DNA from: Nematopogon swammerdamellus
Taxonomy: Eukaryota; Arthropoda; Insecta; Lepidoptera; Adelidae
Assembly (NCBI GenBank): GCA_946902875.1
Contig: OX336339.1
Location: 2,846,397 to 2,910,396 of the forward strand
Direction of reading: 5' to 3'
Length of the DNA stretch: 64,000 bases
Notes under the pieces: model-generated
The model's input: only the letters and a program-made list of their open reading frames with translations
Told to the model about the DNA's origin: nothing
Database searches by the model: none
Shown: positions 32,107-43,257 of the stretch, piece after piece
Layout of the letters: each line of letters starts with the position of its first letter
How positions within the stretch are numbered: position 1 is the stretch's first letter
Program-made: the position numbers and the translations under genes

Positions 32107-32441
32107 ATATTTTTGTAACACCGTGTACAAGTAGGTCGTCCCCTTTCCACCTTCGCCCCACGCGCACTGGGTAGGGATTGCATCCCTACACGCTAGACTT
32201 ACCGCGGATGCGTACCAATCGGTTCTGCAGATCTTTCCTTTACCAGTAAACACTGGAACGCTCTCCCTACCCATATATTCCCCCCCAAGTATAGTCTCGG
32301 CTGCTTCAAGAGGGCCGTGAATGGGCACCTGTCAGGCCGGCATGGCATTCGCAACCCCCCTGCATACGACCGAATGTCCACGGGTGTCGTTAGACACCTT
32401 ATGGGTGGACCGGCGCCATATGACGCGCTTTCAATAATAAA
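32107..32441 (+). mobile_element. LINE C-terminus and tail
   Basis: One frame from about 32248 reads HWNALPTHIFPPKYSLGCFK, RAVNGHLSGRHGIRNPPAYD and a segment ending GGPAPYDALSII. This is the terminal part of a non-LTR polyprotein. Other copies of the tail are at 13424-13573 and 50150-50262 (minus). Confidence 0.6.
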
Positions 32442-32454
32442 AAAAAAAACAAAT

Positions 32455-32560
32455 AATAATAAAAAAATCTAAGATAATGACAAAAACAACCAATTTTAAC
32501 TGGATTTAGACGTATCAGCCTAGGCTGCCTGTCTAAAATAAATAAATAAATTTAAAAAAA
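32455..32560 (+). mobile_element. CR1-like LINE 3' end
   Basis: The same end as at 2830-2920: CTAAGATAATGAC, GACGTATCAGCC, CTGCCTGTCTAAAATAAAT. Confidence 0.65.
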
Positions 32561-32572
32561 AGGTACACAAAC

Positions 32573-32788
32573 ATATACCAGACGGCATATAACTTGGACC
32601 AGTGCAGTAACCAATTTTAGGGTATCTTTGGTGGAGGGCGCGGGATGCGACGGCGGAGAGAGCGCCTGCAGACCGCGTGATTGGTTGGCCAGTCGCCCGC
32701 CGCCCTCCGCACCGCGCGCGCGCGCCTTTCGCTCCCGAATACACTTCAGCACCTTCGCAAACTGGTCAAGTTACACGCCGTCTGGTAT
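32573..32788. mobile_element. MITE with ATACCAGACGGC ends
   Basis: TIRs ATACCAGACGGC..TAACTTG at 32573 and its complement ending at 32788, flanked by ACAT on both sides. The interior is GC-rich (GCGCGCGCGC). It lies just downstream of the RNASET2 stop codon. Superfamily not assigned. Confidence 0.55.
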
Positions 32789-32905
32789 ACATCTAAAACG
32801 CATTATAGACACATTTAGAAAATGGGAGGAATTCAGAACTCGCTACTCGACTAAACAAAACGCACACCCCACTGCGGGTCTCACGTCAAGAGCATCCTCA
32901 CAAAC

Positions 32906-35900
32906 CTACAGAGTGAACCACTGCAGCCAAGTGACCAGACGATAAAACTGCACGAGCAGCGTGCTCGGAGCGGGTCGCTTGTCCACTGTGGGCGGATAGA
33001 GGATGCCCTGCGACGGCATACAGTTGGTGTTTATCTTGGAAGCGCCGATCCGCACTGGCTCGTAACCGGAGACCCCGTTGCAGTCGACCAGCTCCAGTTG
33101 CCTGTCGAAGCAGATGCGCATTTCGAAGATGTAACTGCTGCCGCGCTCGCGGCGACACTCGATGATGGGCTCCACGCCGATGGAGCTGGTGACGGCCTTC
33201 GAAACAATTTGAACAGATGTTATGGCACGCTTTACAGGGGCGTCCGTCACGAGTCAGTAAGCCTGGAGGCGCTATACATAGGAGGACAGGGGTAGCCGCG
33301 CGTCGGCGCACACGCGCCAGCGCGTCAGTCTAGCGCCGGCGACCGATCTTAGTCTCCGTCCGTCGCTCAGGCGGAGCGAACGTGCGTCTGTCACAAAATG
33401 CCTCATTGTGCAGTGCTTTGGTGCAAAAAGTCGTCGAAAAATTCAAACTTGAACACAGATGGAGTCACCTTTCACAAGTAAGTACTTTCATTCAATTTGA
33501 TAGCATTTTTCGCTTGAATTTCAGTAACAAACATCGGCGTAAATATGTATGGAGAGCTCTTTTCTGCTTACCCACCATAGGTCGACTATCGTGTTGGATG
33601 CAGTTAGCTCTTGTAATTTTTTTTATTTATTGATAAATATGTATGTTAAATGTATACAGATATTTCATGCATTCTGCCTTATTGCCAAAGGACATTTCTT
33701 CTAGTCAACCTCAGCAGGTTTCCTCGTTCAATATTCGTTTATCGCGCTTTTTTCATTCAACCAGTACCTACCGGTTTTTACTTTTGAGCGACTCTAAAGG
33801 AATTAATTTCTTTAGGTCATGCGTCTACCGGGAATTAGTCTTGTTATGCTTAGCATTAACAAAATTAATTCATAATGAATACCCCGTTAGCATTTAGCAC
33901 TGCTAAGCGCCCTGATGAATAAAAATTAATGCTAAATGCTAAGCAATAATCACATTTAATTTTAATTAGCATTGCTGTTTCGTTCGTAAAACTTTGTTGG
34001 TTCGTTTGTTTTGGAACGCACAAAGCAATGAAGTATGTGCTATTTATCTGTGGTACTGCTAAATGCTAAATGCTATATAGCGCCTGCGCTCCGCTGCTAG
34101 CTAGCTAGCTAGCATCTAAATGCGAAATGCGATGCGATCATGCGAGTGAGGGGTCGGAATTATCATCTGTCACGTGATCATTAGTTTTGGTCATATCTAC
34201 AGAACCACTGGACTTAGACCCATCGTGTTGGTACTCAATCTGAACGTCTCGATGAGATCTATCCATCTGTCACATTAACTATTGTTTTGGTCATAACTCG
34301 AGAACCACTGGTGCTAGACCCATCGTGTTGGTACTCAAACTTCAGGTCTCGGTGAGATCTATCCATCTGTCACATGAACTTTTGTTTTGGTCATAACTCG
34401 AGAACCACTGGTGCTAGATCCATCGTGTTGGTACTCAAACTTTAGGTCTCGGTGAGATCTATCCATCTGTCACATGAACTTTTGTTTTGGTCATAACTCG
34501 AGAACCACTGGTGCTAGACCCATCGTGTTGGTACTCAAACTTCAGGTCTCGGTGAGATCTATCCATCTGTCACATGAACTTTTGTTTTGGTCATAACTCG
34601 AGAACCACTGGTGCTAGACCCATCGTGTTGGTACTCAAACTTTAGGTCTCGGTGAGATCTATCCATCTGCGAGCGACCATCTCTCGAGACACATGTTAGT
34701 TCTTTAGTTCTTTAGTTCAACAATAACAATGTAAATGTCAACAATGTAAACAGTAACAATGTAAATGTCGTAAATTGTGCTTTTAAATTTAATTCAATTG
34801 TTCAAAAGTTACCAAATGAAAATTTTAATATAGATACCGATCTATAAATAAATAATTAAGTAAATTATTGTTCTGTTTCAAATATATGTTTCTATTACAG
34901 ACTACACAGCCTTTCATTTGTTATTTTATTAACCCTTATATAACGAATTCACACCGTCAAACTGACAGAGAGACGCATGGTATATTTTATAAGGCTCTAG
35001 CTGCATGGCTGGTTAGTTTGTTAAAAAAGGCAAAGCCTGGAAAACCTCATTTTACCCTAAAAAAATTAAATATCCAGGTGGGTATGGCTGGTTAGTTTGT
35101 TAAAAAAGGCAAAGCCTGGAAAACCTCATTTTACCGTAAAAAAATTAAATATCGAGGTGGGTACTCATAAATTTTTTATGGTAGGGTAGATTTTCGCGAA
35201 TTTTTCGCGAAGTCATATTGCAATATAATTTGTCATATCGTTGGCTAAGTAATTAGCAAATAGTTGTTAATAATATAATAATAATTTTTTTTGGTTACAA
35301 AACTTTTCGACTTCGACTTTTCAAAAATCTGCAAATTCGCAAAATTGTGAAAGGGGCGTTGCCTTTGTTCATTTAAGAGAAAGTTATATTATTCCCTTGA
35401 TGTAAAGAAGGGTTAAATATTGTTAAATCCGTTTCATCTTTTCATCGCGAATCGACACAATGAGCGACTTATTGTATGAATCCCGTTCAAACGTATGGAA
35501 GACTGGCGTCACGTGGCTACCTACTCGCTCGGCCAATCACGGCGTTCCATGCGCCGCTCCCGCCTCAGACTTCACACCCCTTTGGCGGCTACCTCGGTTC
35601 TCATACAAACGATGCCGTATTTCGTATCCAGGTTTACTGACTCGTGGCGTCCGTGTACCATATTCGGATGAGAGGGAGGGGGGGAGGCGGTTTTTTTTTA
35701 TGGAAACTGACACGGTTGGCTACATCACCTACAACATCCGTGATGTCAGCCCATAACACCGGTTGAACTAGGTGCCGCGTCAGCGCTTTCCTTCATTTCA
35801 TGTCGTCTAGACTGAACTGGATGGAAAACACGAACTATTTACATAGCCGTTTGGACCGACGTTTTATTCAGCGCGGTGGTATCAATCCGGGAGGCATAAA

Positions 35901-38900
35901 CCCTACCACCTTGTAAGGTAAGAAGGGAAGGGACCTACAGTTTTACGTAGAATCCGTACCACGGTCAGTCTCCAAAAGTCGAGCGGTCACCCATCCAAGT
36001 ACTGACCGCATCCAGGTGCGCTAAACAACAGTCGACCGACCGCACCACCGAGTTGCCGAGCTTTGGCGGACCTTTGGGATGTCACACACGAAATTTATTC
36101 TGTGTTGTAGATTTGTTTTGGGATAGGCTCTAAACCTGCAAAACTAGTCCCTGCGTCCTCCGCGAGGACCATAAGGCGGCCAGGCTGCCTGCAGACCCCA
36201 CCTGTTAGGTGGTAGAGTTACACCAGTCCGGACCGAAAGAACCACACCGAATGAAGGCCAGTTGAAATTTATAGTATATTTGAGGAGGTTAGGAACAGAA
36301 GGTCACAAATCCACTCTGTTTTTTTTTTCAGAAAACACAAAAAACATTATGGTCCCTAAGCCATTACAGAAATATTTGTTTTAATTTCATATAAAAATAC
36401 TACTAGTAGAGATCATTCGTATCATAAAAAGATTTAAAAAAATTGTGCAGTAGAATAAGGAATATTTGAATTTTAATTTATAATTTGTTGAATTTTGGAT
36501 TTGGGCCTTTTTGTACTGGAGTAATAGATTTGTTACTTTTTGTTCCGCAAGTATACGGATATGTGCCCCACAAAATTACGAAAATAATTGAATATGTTAC
36601 TTTTAGAACCACAGGGCGGCATTATGCACCGAAATTGGTTTATATTTGTTGCCCTTTTGATGTAAAGTGATCTAAGAGGAATAATTTAGTAGCGACCTTT
36701 TCGGATTTGTTACCTTTTGAACCAATGTCACTTTTTGGTAGCTAAAATCAATCGGATTTGAGTTCATTTTGGTAATTACAAGGTGTGGAATTGATGCAAT
36801 TCGGCATTTTAAATAAAAAAAAAAACAAATCAAAATCTGTCTAAAGTGGATCTGTTACCTTTTGAACCTAACCTCCTCAATTATAACTGCCAGTGTCGCT
36901 TGCTATGGAACAATAATAAAAAAAGAACCTCATAGATGTCCTGCAGCTGGTACAGCTTCTCGTGGTCCGGTGTGATGCCGGCGGCGGTGAGGATGCGCGT
37001 CATGCTGTAGCGGCGCTGCCAGCCGAGCCCCTGCGTGAAGTAGAGCAGCTCGGAGGCGAGCGAGGGCAGCGCCGCCGCGCACGTGCCGTGCTTGCTCCAC
37101 TCGTGCGCCCACAGTGCGTACGTCGATGTGTCTGCAAGTTATTGTCGTTGTTCAACACAATGCTCTAAATCCCCGGCATGAGCAACTCTCACTCGTAGGC
37201 ATGTACGAGTATGTAGAGTGGCAGTTGCTGCGGTTTCAGGCTATATTTGCTCGAAAGGAGTGCTCGCGTGGATTGTTTGCCCTAAAAGTCATATTTTTCG
37301 TCAGACGAAGTAAACTGACAGGAGCTGAGCTAATGTCACCACAATGCCATAATCAAGAACGTAGACAGTCCGACGTCCAAACTCTTCTAACGTTCCTGGT
37401 CACCAGGGATGGGGAGGGGGAGGGAGGGGCCACCTCCGATCATCAGAATCAATATTCTTAGATTTTTTTGTTTTCAGAATTTGCTATTAATAAGCTAAAA
37501 TCCAGTGGGTCCGGCTCTACGTTTTAATGCATTAGACTGTTCATTTTGAGAGGTCGATTAAGCATTATTCTTTTTAGGCGCCCCATTCCGTGGTCATGAT
37601 TGAGCTGCTCCGCCAGTTGGTATGGGTGGTGTTGTAGCCGAGTCATGTAGGATTTGCTGACGTTTCTAATTTCCTCCTAAACTGTTGGGACGTCTAGGTG
37701 GTGATGCATTTCACTATTTGTCAGGAACCATGGGGCTGCGCTGATGTTTCGGAGTAACATGTCGATCCTTGTGTCACAGCACCAGCGTCGATAGCACAGT
37801 GGTGGAGACAGTCGACTGTTGCTATTGATTGTTAAGCAACGCTGGGTGCGGCCAGTATTTGGATGGTTGACCGCTCGACCGTTGGAGGCTCACCGTGGTT
37901 CGGATTCCACGTTAAACTGGAGGTCCCTTCCCTTCTTACCTTACTAGGTGGTAGGGTTTAAGCCGCCCGGGTTGGTACCACCGCACTGAACGAAACGTCG
38001 GTCGAAACGGCTATGTAAATAGTTTTCCGTCCAGTTCAGTGTAGCCAGCATGATTGAAGAGAAGCACTGACATGGCACCTAGTTCACCCGGTGTTATGCG
38101 GCTGACATCACGGATGTTGTAGGTGATGCAGCAAACCGTGTCAGTTTCCATAAAAAAAAAAAAAATCGAGATGTCGATTATGCATCTTCTTTCAGTTCAG
38201 TTGATATGGGTGGTGTTGTAGCCGAGTCATGTAGGATTTGCTGACGATTCTAATTTCCTCCTAAAACTGTTAGGACGTCTAGGCAGTGATGATATCACTA
38301 TTTGTCAGGAACCATGGGGCTGCGCTGATGTTTCGCAGTAAAATGTCAATCCTTGTGTCACAGTCACAGCACTATTTATGTTTCCTCAAAAACTGGCAAC
38401 CCAACAAAAGTCAGTTTACTTCGTCTGACTAAAAATACGACTTTAGCACTCCAACGAATGCTGCGTTTTTGGAAGATGTTGACATTACTTAAGTGCTCCT
38501 GGTACAGTCGGAGTTGAAGGAAGATGCATTCGTACAACCTTGTCATGAGTAATCGTAGTCAAGTAGTCTCGGGTCCTTCAAGAGCGGTTTGAATGGTTGA
38601 CTGGAAGAAATCACTTGTAGTGATAAGTCCGCCTTTCCTCCTGTCCGGAAATACTCCTGTATTTCTTGTTTCTTGTCGTGTACTGATCTTCCTTCAATTT
38701 GTGTGCAATAAAGAGTTTCTATTCTATTATATTCTATTAATAAGGGTCCCTGCCAGCATCGCTAACTAGAGAACCCTAAAAAACCTAATAAGTGCACACC
38801 TTGTGCAAGAGGCCAGCACGCTTATTAGCAGACATCGGAATCCGCGGGGCACGAATACGACCTTGTTAGGGATTGACTACGGCGATCAATAAACAATCGA

Positions 38901-41478
38901 CACTGTTATCGATACTCATATTTATTTGTTTATTGTATTTTATTCATGTCATATTTCAGACCTGAATACTTATATACCTACAGTACTTATATAAACATGT
39001 ATACTTTATGTTAACGATTAAGTAAATATAATACATATTTATATAAGGTCTTTCAAAATTAGTTCATAGTACGCTAAGGGGGGGTTCTGTATCATATAGG
39101 GAGTAAAACCTATATAAAAAATTTTGGACCTTGGGTTTTTTTTAAGTAAAAAATTTTTTTATGTAGGTATTTAAATAAAAAAAATAGGTGGTTGATTTTT
39201 ATAACCTAATAGATTCAGTTTCATAACAGTAACAAAAAAGTCTTCATGACCATTATGATATAACACGTGTAAGTTGGTAAAAAAAATTAAATTATTTCTA
39301 TTCCATACTAATACAACTAAAATTGTTGTTTTTCACAATTTCTGAAAGAAAGAGATATACGTGTTGGAAGACTTTTTTGTTCCTGGCATGAAACCGAAAC
39401 AATTAAGAAATTTTTTTTTTTACATTTAACATAAAAAAAAAATTTTTTGTAAAAAAAAATTCTTTGTTCTTCAAAAGTGATCTATTTCCGATACAGAACC
39501 CCCCCTTAGCGTACTATGAACTAATTTTGTAAGACCTATTTTTTTGGACTTTGGCCTTTTTTTATGTAAAATATTTTTTTATGTCATTAAATAAAAAAAT
39601 AGGTGGTTGATTTTTATAGCCTAATCGATTCAGTTTCATAACAGTAAAAAAAAAGTCTTCAATATCATTATGATGTAACACGTGTAAGTTGGTAAAAAAA
39701 ATCTAATTCTTTCTATTCCATACTAATAAAACTAATATTGTGGTTTGAACAGATTTGTATCGTACCTACAAAGTAAATACAACATTTGTTTATTATATTT
39801 TATTTTCTATAGAAATACTCTTAGTTTTAATAATCGACATTATTCCATATTATTCTAAAATAACGATCCATTTTCGATATTTGTGGATACATTGTCCCAT
39901 CACTAAACAACCTTGAATCATTCGTGCCCCGCGGATTCCGATGTATGCTTATTAGTAATTTCATGATTGTTATGAATTGCGGCGACAAATATGAGTAAGC
40001 AGCTTCAACGCTGGTAAACATGCGTACACAGCAGTTGTAGCAAACATGCACCAAGCTGGAAATAAAGCATCAATTGACAATTTTACTGAACGGTTTGATT
40101 TCACGTTGAACTGTCGTTAGCTCACGCACGCCACTCAGCCCAACTTCGTGGACACATTAAAAATGTTGCGTAACAAAGCATATTTACATTGCAAAAGGTT
40201 GGCTCGAAGAAATCACTTGCGATGATAAGTTCACCTTTAAGTACTTCTGTATGCCTTGTTTCTTTTAATTGTGTACTAGCTTTTACCCGCGGCTTCGCAC
40301 GCGTGAAATTCGTATTTAAAAAGAAGAAAGTAAGTAAGCCCGCTACCGTACCTTTTTTTGGGAGCGCGGAAAAATTTGGTTTGTATGAGAGCCACAATCG
40401 TCAATTTAGTTTTAGTATGATACATAGAGTCTACAAACGCAGTATCTCATAAAACAAAGTAACTTACTCCGTGACTATCCCTTACAGATTTATAATTAGT
40501 ATTGATTGTAAATGTATGTAAACAAATGCTTAATATAATAAATAATAATAACAAGATAAGCGTCACCTTTCTCAATATTGATCCAGAGTTGTTCGAGCTC
40601 AGGTTCAATTGTTTTGACCTGCTCCACGTCGAAGTGCCATGTCCTATTGCAGTACTGCGGCCCGATAGTGCCGAGCTTGGTGGGCCACAGACCGTGGACG
40701 GTCCACGAGTCCTGCGGCGTGGGCAGGGAGCACGAGTGCGTCTGGCTAGCCTCCTTCCACTCCTGGCAGACCGTGATTGGCCAGTGCTGGGTGAAGATGA
40801 GTAGGTCCCATTCAGCCGTCGCCTGCTGATGTTGTTCGGTGTTCTCCGCGCTGCCAATACGTACGCGTGATGAGTGACAGTTGTTTTATTTAGTCCTTAA
40901 TTAGGTCGGAGGGAAAGCGTTCATTTACTTATTGTTGAATAATTTCTGCAGTAGCGGGTGACCCATCAGGGTGCAAAAAGCAACTGTTTTACACAATTGT
41001 CTAGGTAATAATATAAACTTTACACGCCACGAATCATTTTCCTTTTTAGGGTTCCGTATCCGTCGTACAGGGCCCTATTACTAAGCCTACGCCGTCTGTC
41101 TGTCTGTCTGTCCGTCTGTCTGTCCGAGGGCTGTATCTCTTGAACCGTAATAGGTGGCCCGTTGAAATTTTCACAGAATACGTGTTATTATGGCCGATAT
41201 AACAACAAATAATAAAAATAAGAAAAAGTTAAAAATTTGTCTGTAAGTTCAGATGTAGGAGGTAATCTCAGAAAATACTCATCCGATTTTTAAAATTATT
41301 TGACCAAAATTTCGAATGGACCTTCACGATGGACATAGGCTATGCGAGCGAATCCGCGGGCCAGAGATTGTTTCTAATAATAACCAAGGTGGCTCCAAGA
41401 ATGTTGACTCCCTTACCATACGCAAAGGGCGAGGGCGACTGCTATAAACGGCAGCCACGCGCAATCGACTCGTGCCAT
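32906..41478 (-). CDS. RNASET2: Ribonuclease T2, secreted
   Basis: Four coding exons on the minus strand join in phase to 279 aa: 41478-41417, 40850-40567, 37131-36929, 33196-32906. Exon 1 gives a signal peptide (MARVDCAWLPFIAVALALCV), sending the enzyme to the secretory or lysosomal route. Exon 2 carries WPITVCQEW and catalytic motif CAS I (VHGLWP, His73). Exon 3 carries CAS II (HEWSKHGTC, residues 125-133, with the catalytic His/Glu/Lys/His set). Exon 4 gives the C-terminal part with GVEPIIEC, IFEMRICFD and ILYPP, ending at TAG. RNase T2 enzymes cut single-stranded RNA through 2',3'-cyclic phosphates. Human RNASET2 is 256 aa; the fly orthologue is RNaseX25. Intron 3 contains a THAP exon on the other strand and a 100-bp array; intron 2 contains a hAT element. 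Confidence 0.92.
33398..33477 (+). CDS. THAP zinc-finger protein, first exon
   Basis: This exon opens MPHCAVLWCKKSSKNSNLNT and ends DGVTFHK at a GTAAGT donor (33478). Met-Pro start, C-x4-C and the GVTFHK block are the N-terminal hallmarks of the THAP C2CH DNA-binding domain. The rest of the domain (Phe-Pro, the Trp and the C-x2-H pair) should follow in the next exon. ASNKHRRKYVW-like residues at about 33522-33560 are suggestive, but the splice would be very short, so I do not join them. A CpG-rich stretch (33290-33395) precedes it. It lies in RNASET2 intron 3 on the opposite strand. It could be a host THAP gene or a P-element-derived ORF. Confidence 0.55.
33900..34130. repeat. GCTAAATGCTAA-rich stretch
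   Basis: Repeated short motifs GCATTTAGCA and TGCTAAATGC in both orientations, and a GCTAGCTAGCTAGC run near 34097. Probably decayed repeat DNA; no gene. Confidence 0.4.
34160..34670 (+). repeat. 100-bp tandem repeat, 5 units
   Basis: Units start at 34161, 34261, 34361, 34461 and 34561. Each carries CATCTGTCACATGAAC, TCATAACTCGAGAACCACTG and CGGTGAGATCT. Spacing is exactly 100 bp. The last three units are nearly identical, the first is the most diverged. It is in RNASET2 intron 3. Confidence 0.9.
35005..35163 (+). repeat. 77-bp direct duplication
   Basis: Two adjacent near-identical copies of a segment starting GGCTGGTTAGTTTGTTAAAA (about 35007 and 35084), differing at a few bases. Confidence 0.75.
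35164..35687. other. RNASET2 intron 3 stretch, no gene seen
   Basis: The first half is AT-rich. A more balanced part (35460-35690) opens a frame on the plus strand that ends in a SINE and is not recognisable. Confidence 0.4.
35688..36064 (-). mobile_element. Near-full-length 5S-headed SINE
   Basis: Reversed copy: poly-T (35690-35699), tail, body (CGGTGGTATCAATCCGGGAG), 5S-like part (reversed GGATGGGTGACCGCTCGAC) and a diverged A box at about 36055. The C-box region is well preserved. Confidence 0.7.
36065..36926. other. RNASET2 intron 3 stretch, no gene seen
   Basis: GC-richer repeat-like DNA to about 36260 (AGGCGGCCAGGCTGCCTGCA), then AT-rich DNA up to the exon 3 donor. No exon supported. 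Confidence 0.4.
37245..38465. mobile_element. Element with inverted ends and internal duplication
   Basis: CGTCAGACGAAGTAAACTGAC-type sequence at about 37298 is inverted at about 38409, within wider imperfect arms. Inside, a segment of about 175 bp (37612-37782) is directly repeated at 38200-38375 with a full SINE between. No transposase. In RNASET2 intron 2. Confidence 0.45.
37785..38168 (+). mobile_element. Full-length 5S-headed SINE
   Basis: This contains the A box (GATAGCACAGTGGTGG), the 5S-like segment (GTTAAGCAACGCTGGGTGCG and TTTGGATGGTTGACCGC), GGTTCGGATTCC, the shared body, the tail and poly-A at 38151-38165. Confidence 0.75.
38580..38745 (+). mobile_element. LINE-like 3' end with TTCTA tail
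   Basis: Plus-strand relative of 29986-30217: GACTGGAAGAAATCACTTG, GCAATAAAGAGTTTCTATTC, then (TATTC)n. Confidence 0.5.
38829..39947. mobile_element. hAT-like element, TSD CTTATTAG
   Basis: This 1,119-bp element has ends CAGACATCGGAATCCGCGGG and, reversed, CATACATCGGAATCCGCGGG, with exact 8-bp CTTATTAG copies at 38821-38828 and 39948-39955. The TSD fits the hAT nTnnnnAn pattern. A MITE (39046-39538) sits inside, followed by a partial direct repeat of the MITE interior (39540-39740). No transposase. In RNASET2 intron 2. Confidence 0.7.
39046..39538. mobile_element. MITE with AGGTCTTTCAAAATTAG ends
   Basis: TIRs of about 48 bp (AGGTCTTTCAAAATTAGTTC at the left, its near-complement ending GACCT at the right) in a 493-bp element. 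The interior from 39117 to about 39320 is directly repeated at 39540-39740 outside the right end. Confidence 0.6.
40190..40290 (+). mobile_element. LINE-like 3' end fragment
   Basis: GAAGAAATCACTTGCGATGA and CCTTGTTTCTTTTAATTGTG match the 38580-38745 family. Confidence 0.4.
41047..41240 (+). repeat. AGGGTTCCGTA family, 5' part
   Basis: This starts AGGGTTCCGTATCCGTCG, has the (TCTG)n stretch and GTATCTCTTGAACCGTAATA, and ends near AAGAAAAAG. It lies in RNASET2 intron 1, between coding exons 1 and 2. Confidence 0.65.
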
Positions 41479-41890
41479 CTCTCCTCGCCACACCGGCAAC
41501 GACAAACTATACTTCACTATTCAATTTGAGATTTACACTTATTTATCCTTTGTTTGAAGTTTTTCTTTAATCGACAAAGCAAAATATTTGAGAAATAGTT
41601 AGCAACAAGGTTAGCAAGTTATTTCACTGACTCACATTCACTGTCTGTCACTGTGACAGATGACAGCCTGACGACTTTGACGTTGACATTTATTAGTGTT
41701 ACAAGATTTCCCTCGCGGTTAATTTCCGTCCATATAATTCCACTCCCTAATAAATATAAAATAACATACAAAACATACTGTGTAAGAAAATATAAATTAA
41801 AATGTATAAAATTTTATAATGTAAGACTGTAAATATACCTATAAAATAATAATAAATATGTAAATAAAATATATGTAATTAATAAATTTT

Positions 41891-42285
41891 AGGGTTCCGT
41901 ATCCGTCGTACGGGACCCTATTACTAAGCCTACGCCGTCTGTCTGTCTGTCCGTTTGTCCGAGGGCTGTATCAACCGTAATAGGTAGTCCGTTAAAATTT
42001 TCACAGAATATGTGTTATTAATATTACGGCCGATATAACAACAAATAATAAAAATAAGAAAAGTACCTAATACGATAAAGTAAGTAGTTCACGGGGGTTC
42101 CCATCCCATACAAGAAACTAAAAAGTTTATGCTGCACCATCTAGCGAAGAGTATGAAAAAAAAATTAATCATGAATTCTAATATGAAACATTATTCATAA
42201 AACACGCCATAGATGGCGTAAGTGGCCCTGACCATGGCATGGCGATACGGAACCCTCGGTGCGCGAGATCGACACTTGGCCGGTT
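41891..42285 (+). repeat. AGGGTTCCGTA family, full copy
   Basis: About 395 bp from AGGGTTCCGTATCCGTCG through (GTCT)n, AACCGTAATAGGTAG, ATAAAAATAAGAAAAG and CATAGATGGCG to ACGGAACCCTCGGTGCGCGA and TTGGCCGGTTTTT. The right end contains a GAGATCGACA stretch resembling a tRNA B box. Full copies also at 47175-47617 (minus), 49138-49562 and 53034-53392 (plus). No ORF. Confidence 0.7.
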
Positions 42286-42960
42286 TTTAGGGTTCCGTAG
42301 TCAACAAGGAACCCTTATAGTTTCGCCATGTCCGTCCGTCTGTCCGCGGCTTAGCTCAGAGACCCTTAGTACTAGAAAGTTGTAAGTTGGTATGGGTATA
42401 CATATTAATAACGCCGACAAAGTGGAAAAATAAGAATTCAAAAAAAAAAATTTTTTTAGGTTACCTCCCCTACACCTAAAGTGGGGATGAATTTTTTTTT
42501 CACGTCTACCCCATCGTGTGGGATGTCGTTGGATAGGTCTTTGGAAAGCATTTGTGAAAAACATTTTTCGATTTAGGGATCCGTTTGCGAATTATTTAAG
42601 CTTTTAAGTGCTAATTTTTGTTAGAGTCAAGTGTCCCCACCCCTTGCCAGCTAAACGGTTGTTATTTTAGATATGTGAAAAAATTCACAGCAGTAGTATA
42701 TAAAGGTACGTATCGAAATTAATAGGAAAACTATCACAGCTAAGTAGGCTGTATACAGGTTGTCGAGTAATTGTCGTAAACTTATAAAATGTACGGACGA
42801 CAGCGATCATTTCACCATAGAAGAACTTTTCCAAATTAACATTCATTTATTTCCCCTACAAAATTATACAAATAATCAAATAATTTATCTTGATAGGGTT
42901 CCGCAACTACGGAACCCTACACTGCGCGTGGCCCGACACGTACTTGGCCGCTTTTTTTTA
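42286..42960 (+). repeat. Related AGGGTTCCGTAG family copy
   Basis: It begins AGGGTTCCGTAGTCAACAAG and ends TACTTGGCCGCTTTTTTTT, with a different middle (CTACACCTAAAGTGGGGATG). It has ends in common with the AGGGTTCCGTA family but a distinct body. Confidence 0.5.
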
Positions 42961-43257
42961 TAACTGTGTCTACCAGAATTTGAGCATGCAAACTAGTAAG
43001 TAGCCAACATTTCGTTACTTTTGATTTTTTGATTTTTTTATTGTAATATTATAAATTTATACCGTGCACCGCCGTCACTGGATATTGTTTAGTTGCCCCG
43101 AATAAAAGAAGAAGAATAATAAAAAAATGTGCAATGCTAGTTTCTTCATTCATATAGATTCTATTTCTATTCCTACAGATATTCCAATTCTGATGGTAAC
43201 TAAAACTAGGCAAACCATTTAGTTGTATAATAAATAATAGTAATTAATACATACATA

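Noticed and set aside
40447..40857. 136-codon minus-strand frame rich in Arg/Ser
   Set aside because: Shadow of RNASET2 exon 2, which reads in another frame with the CAS I motif.
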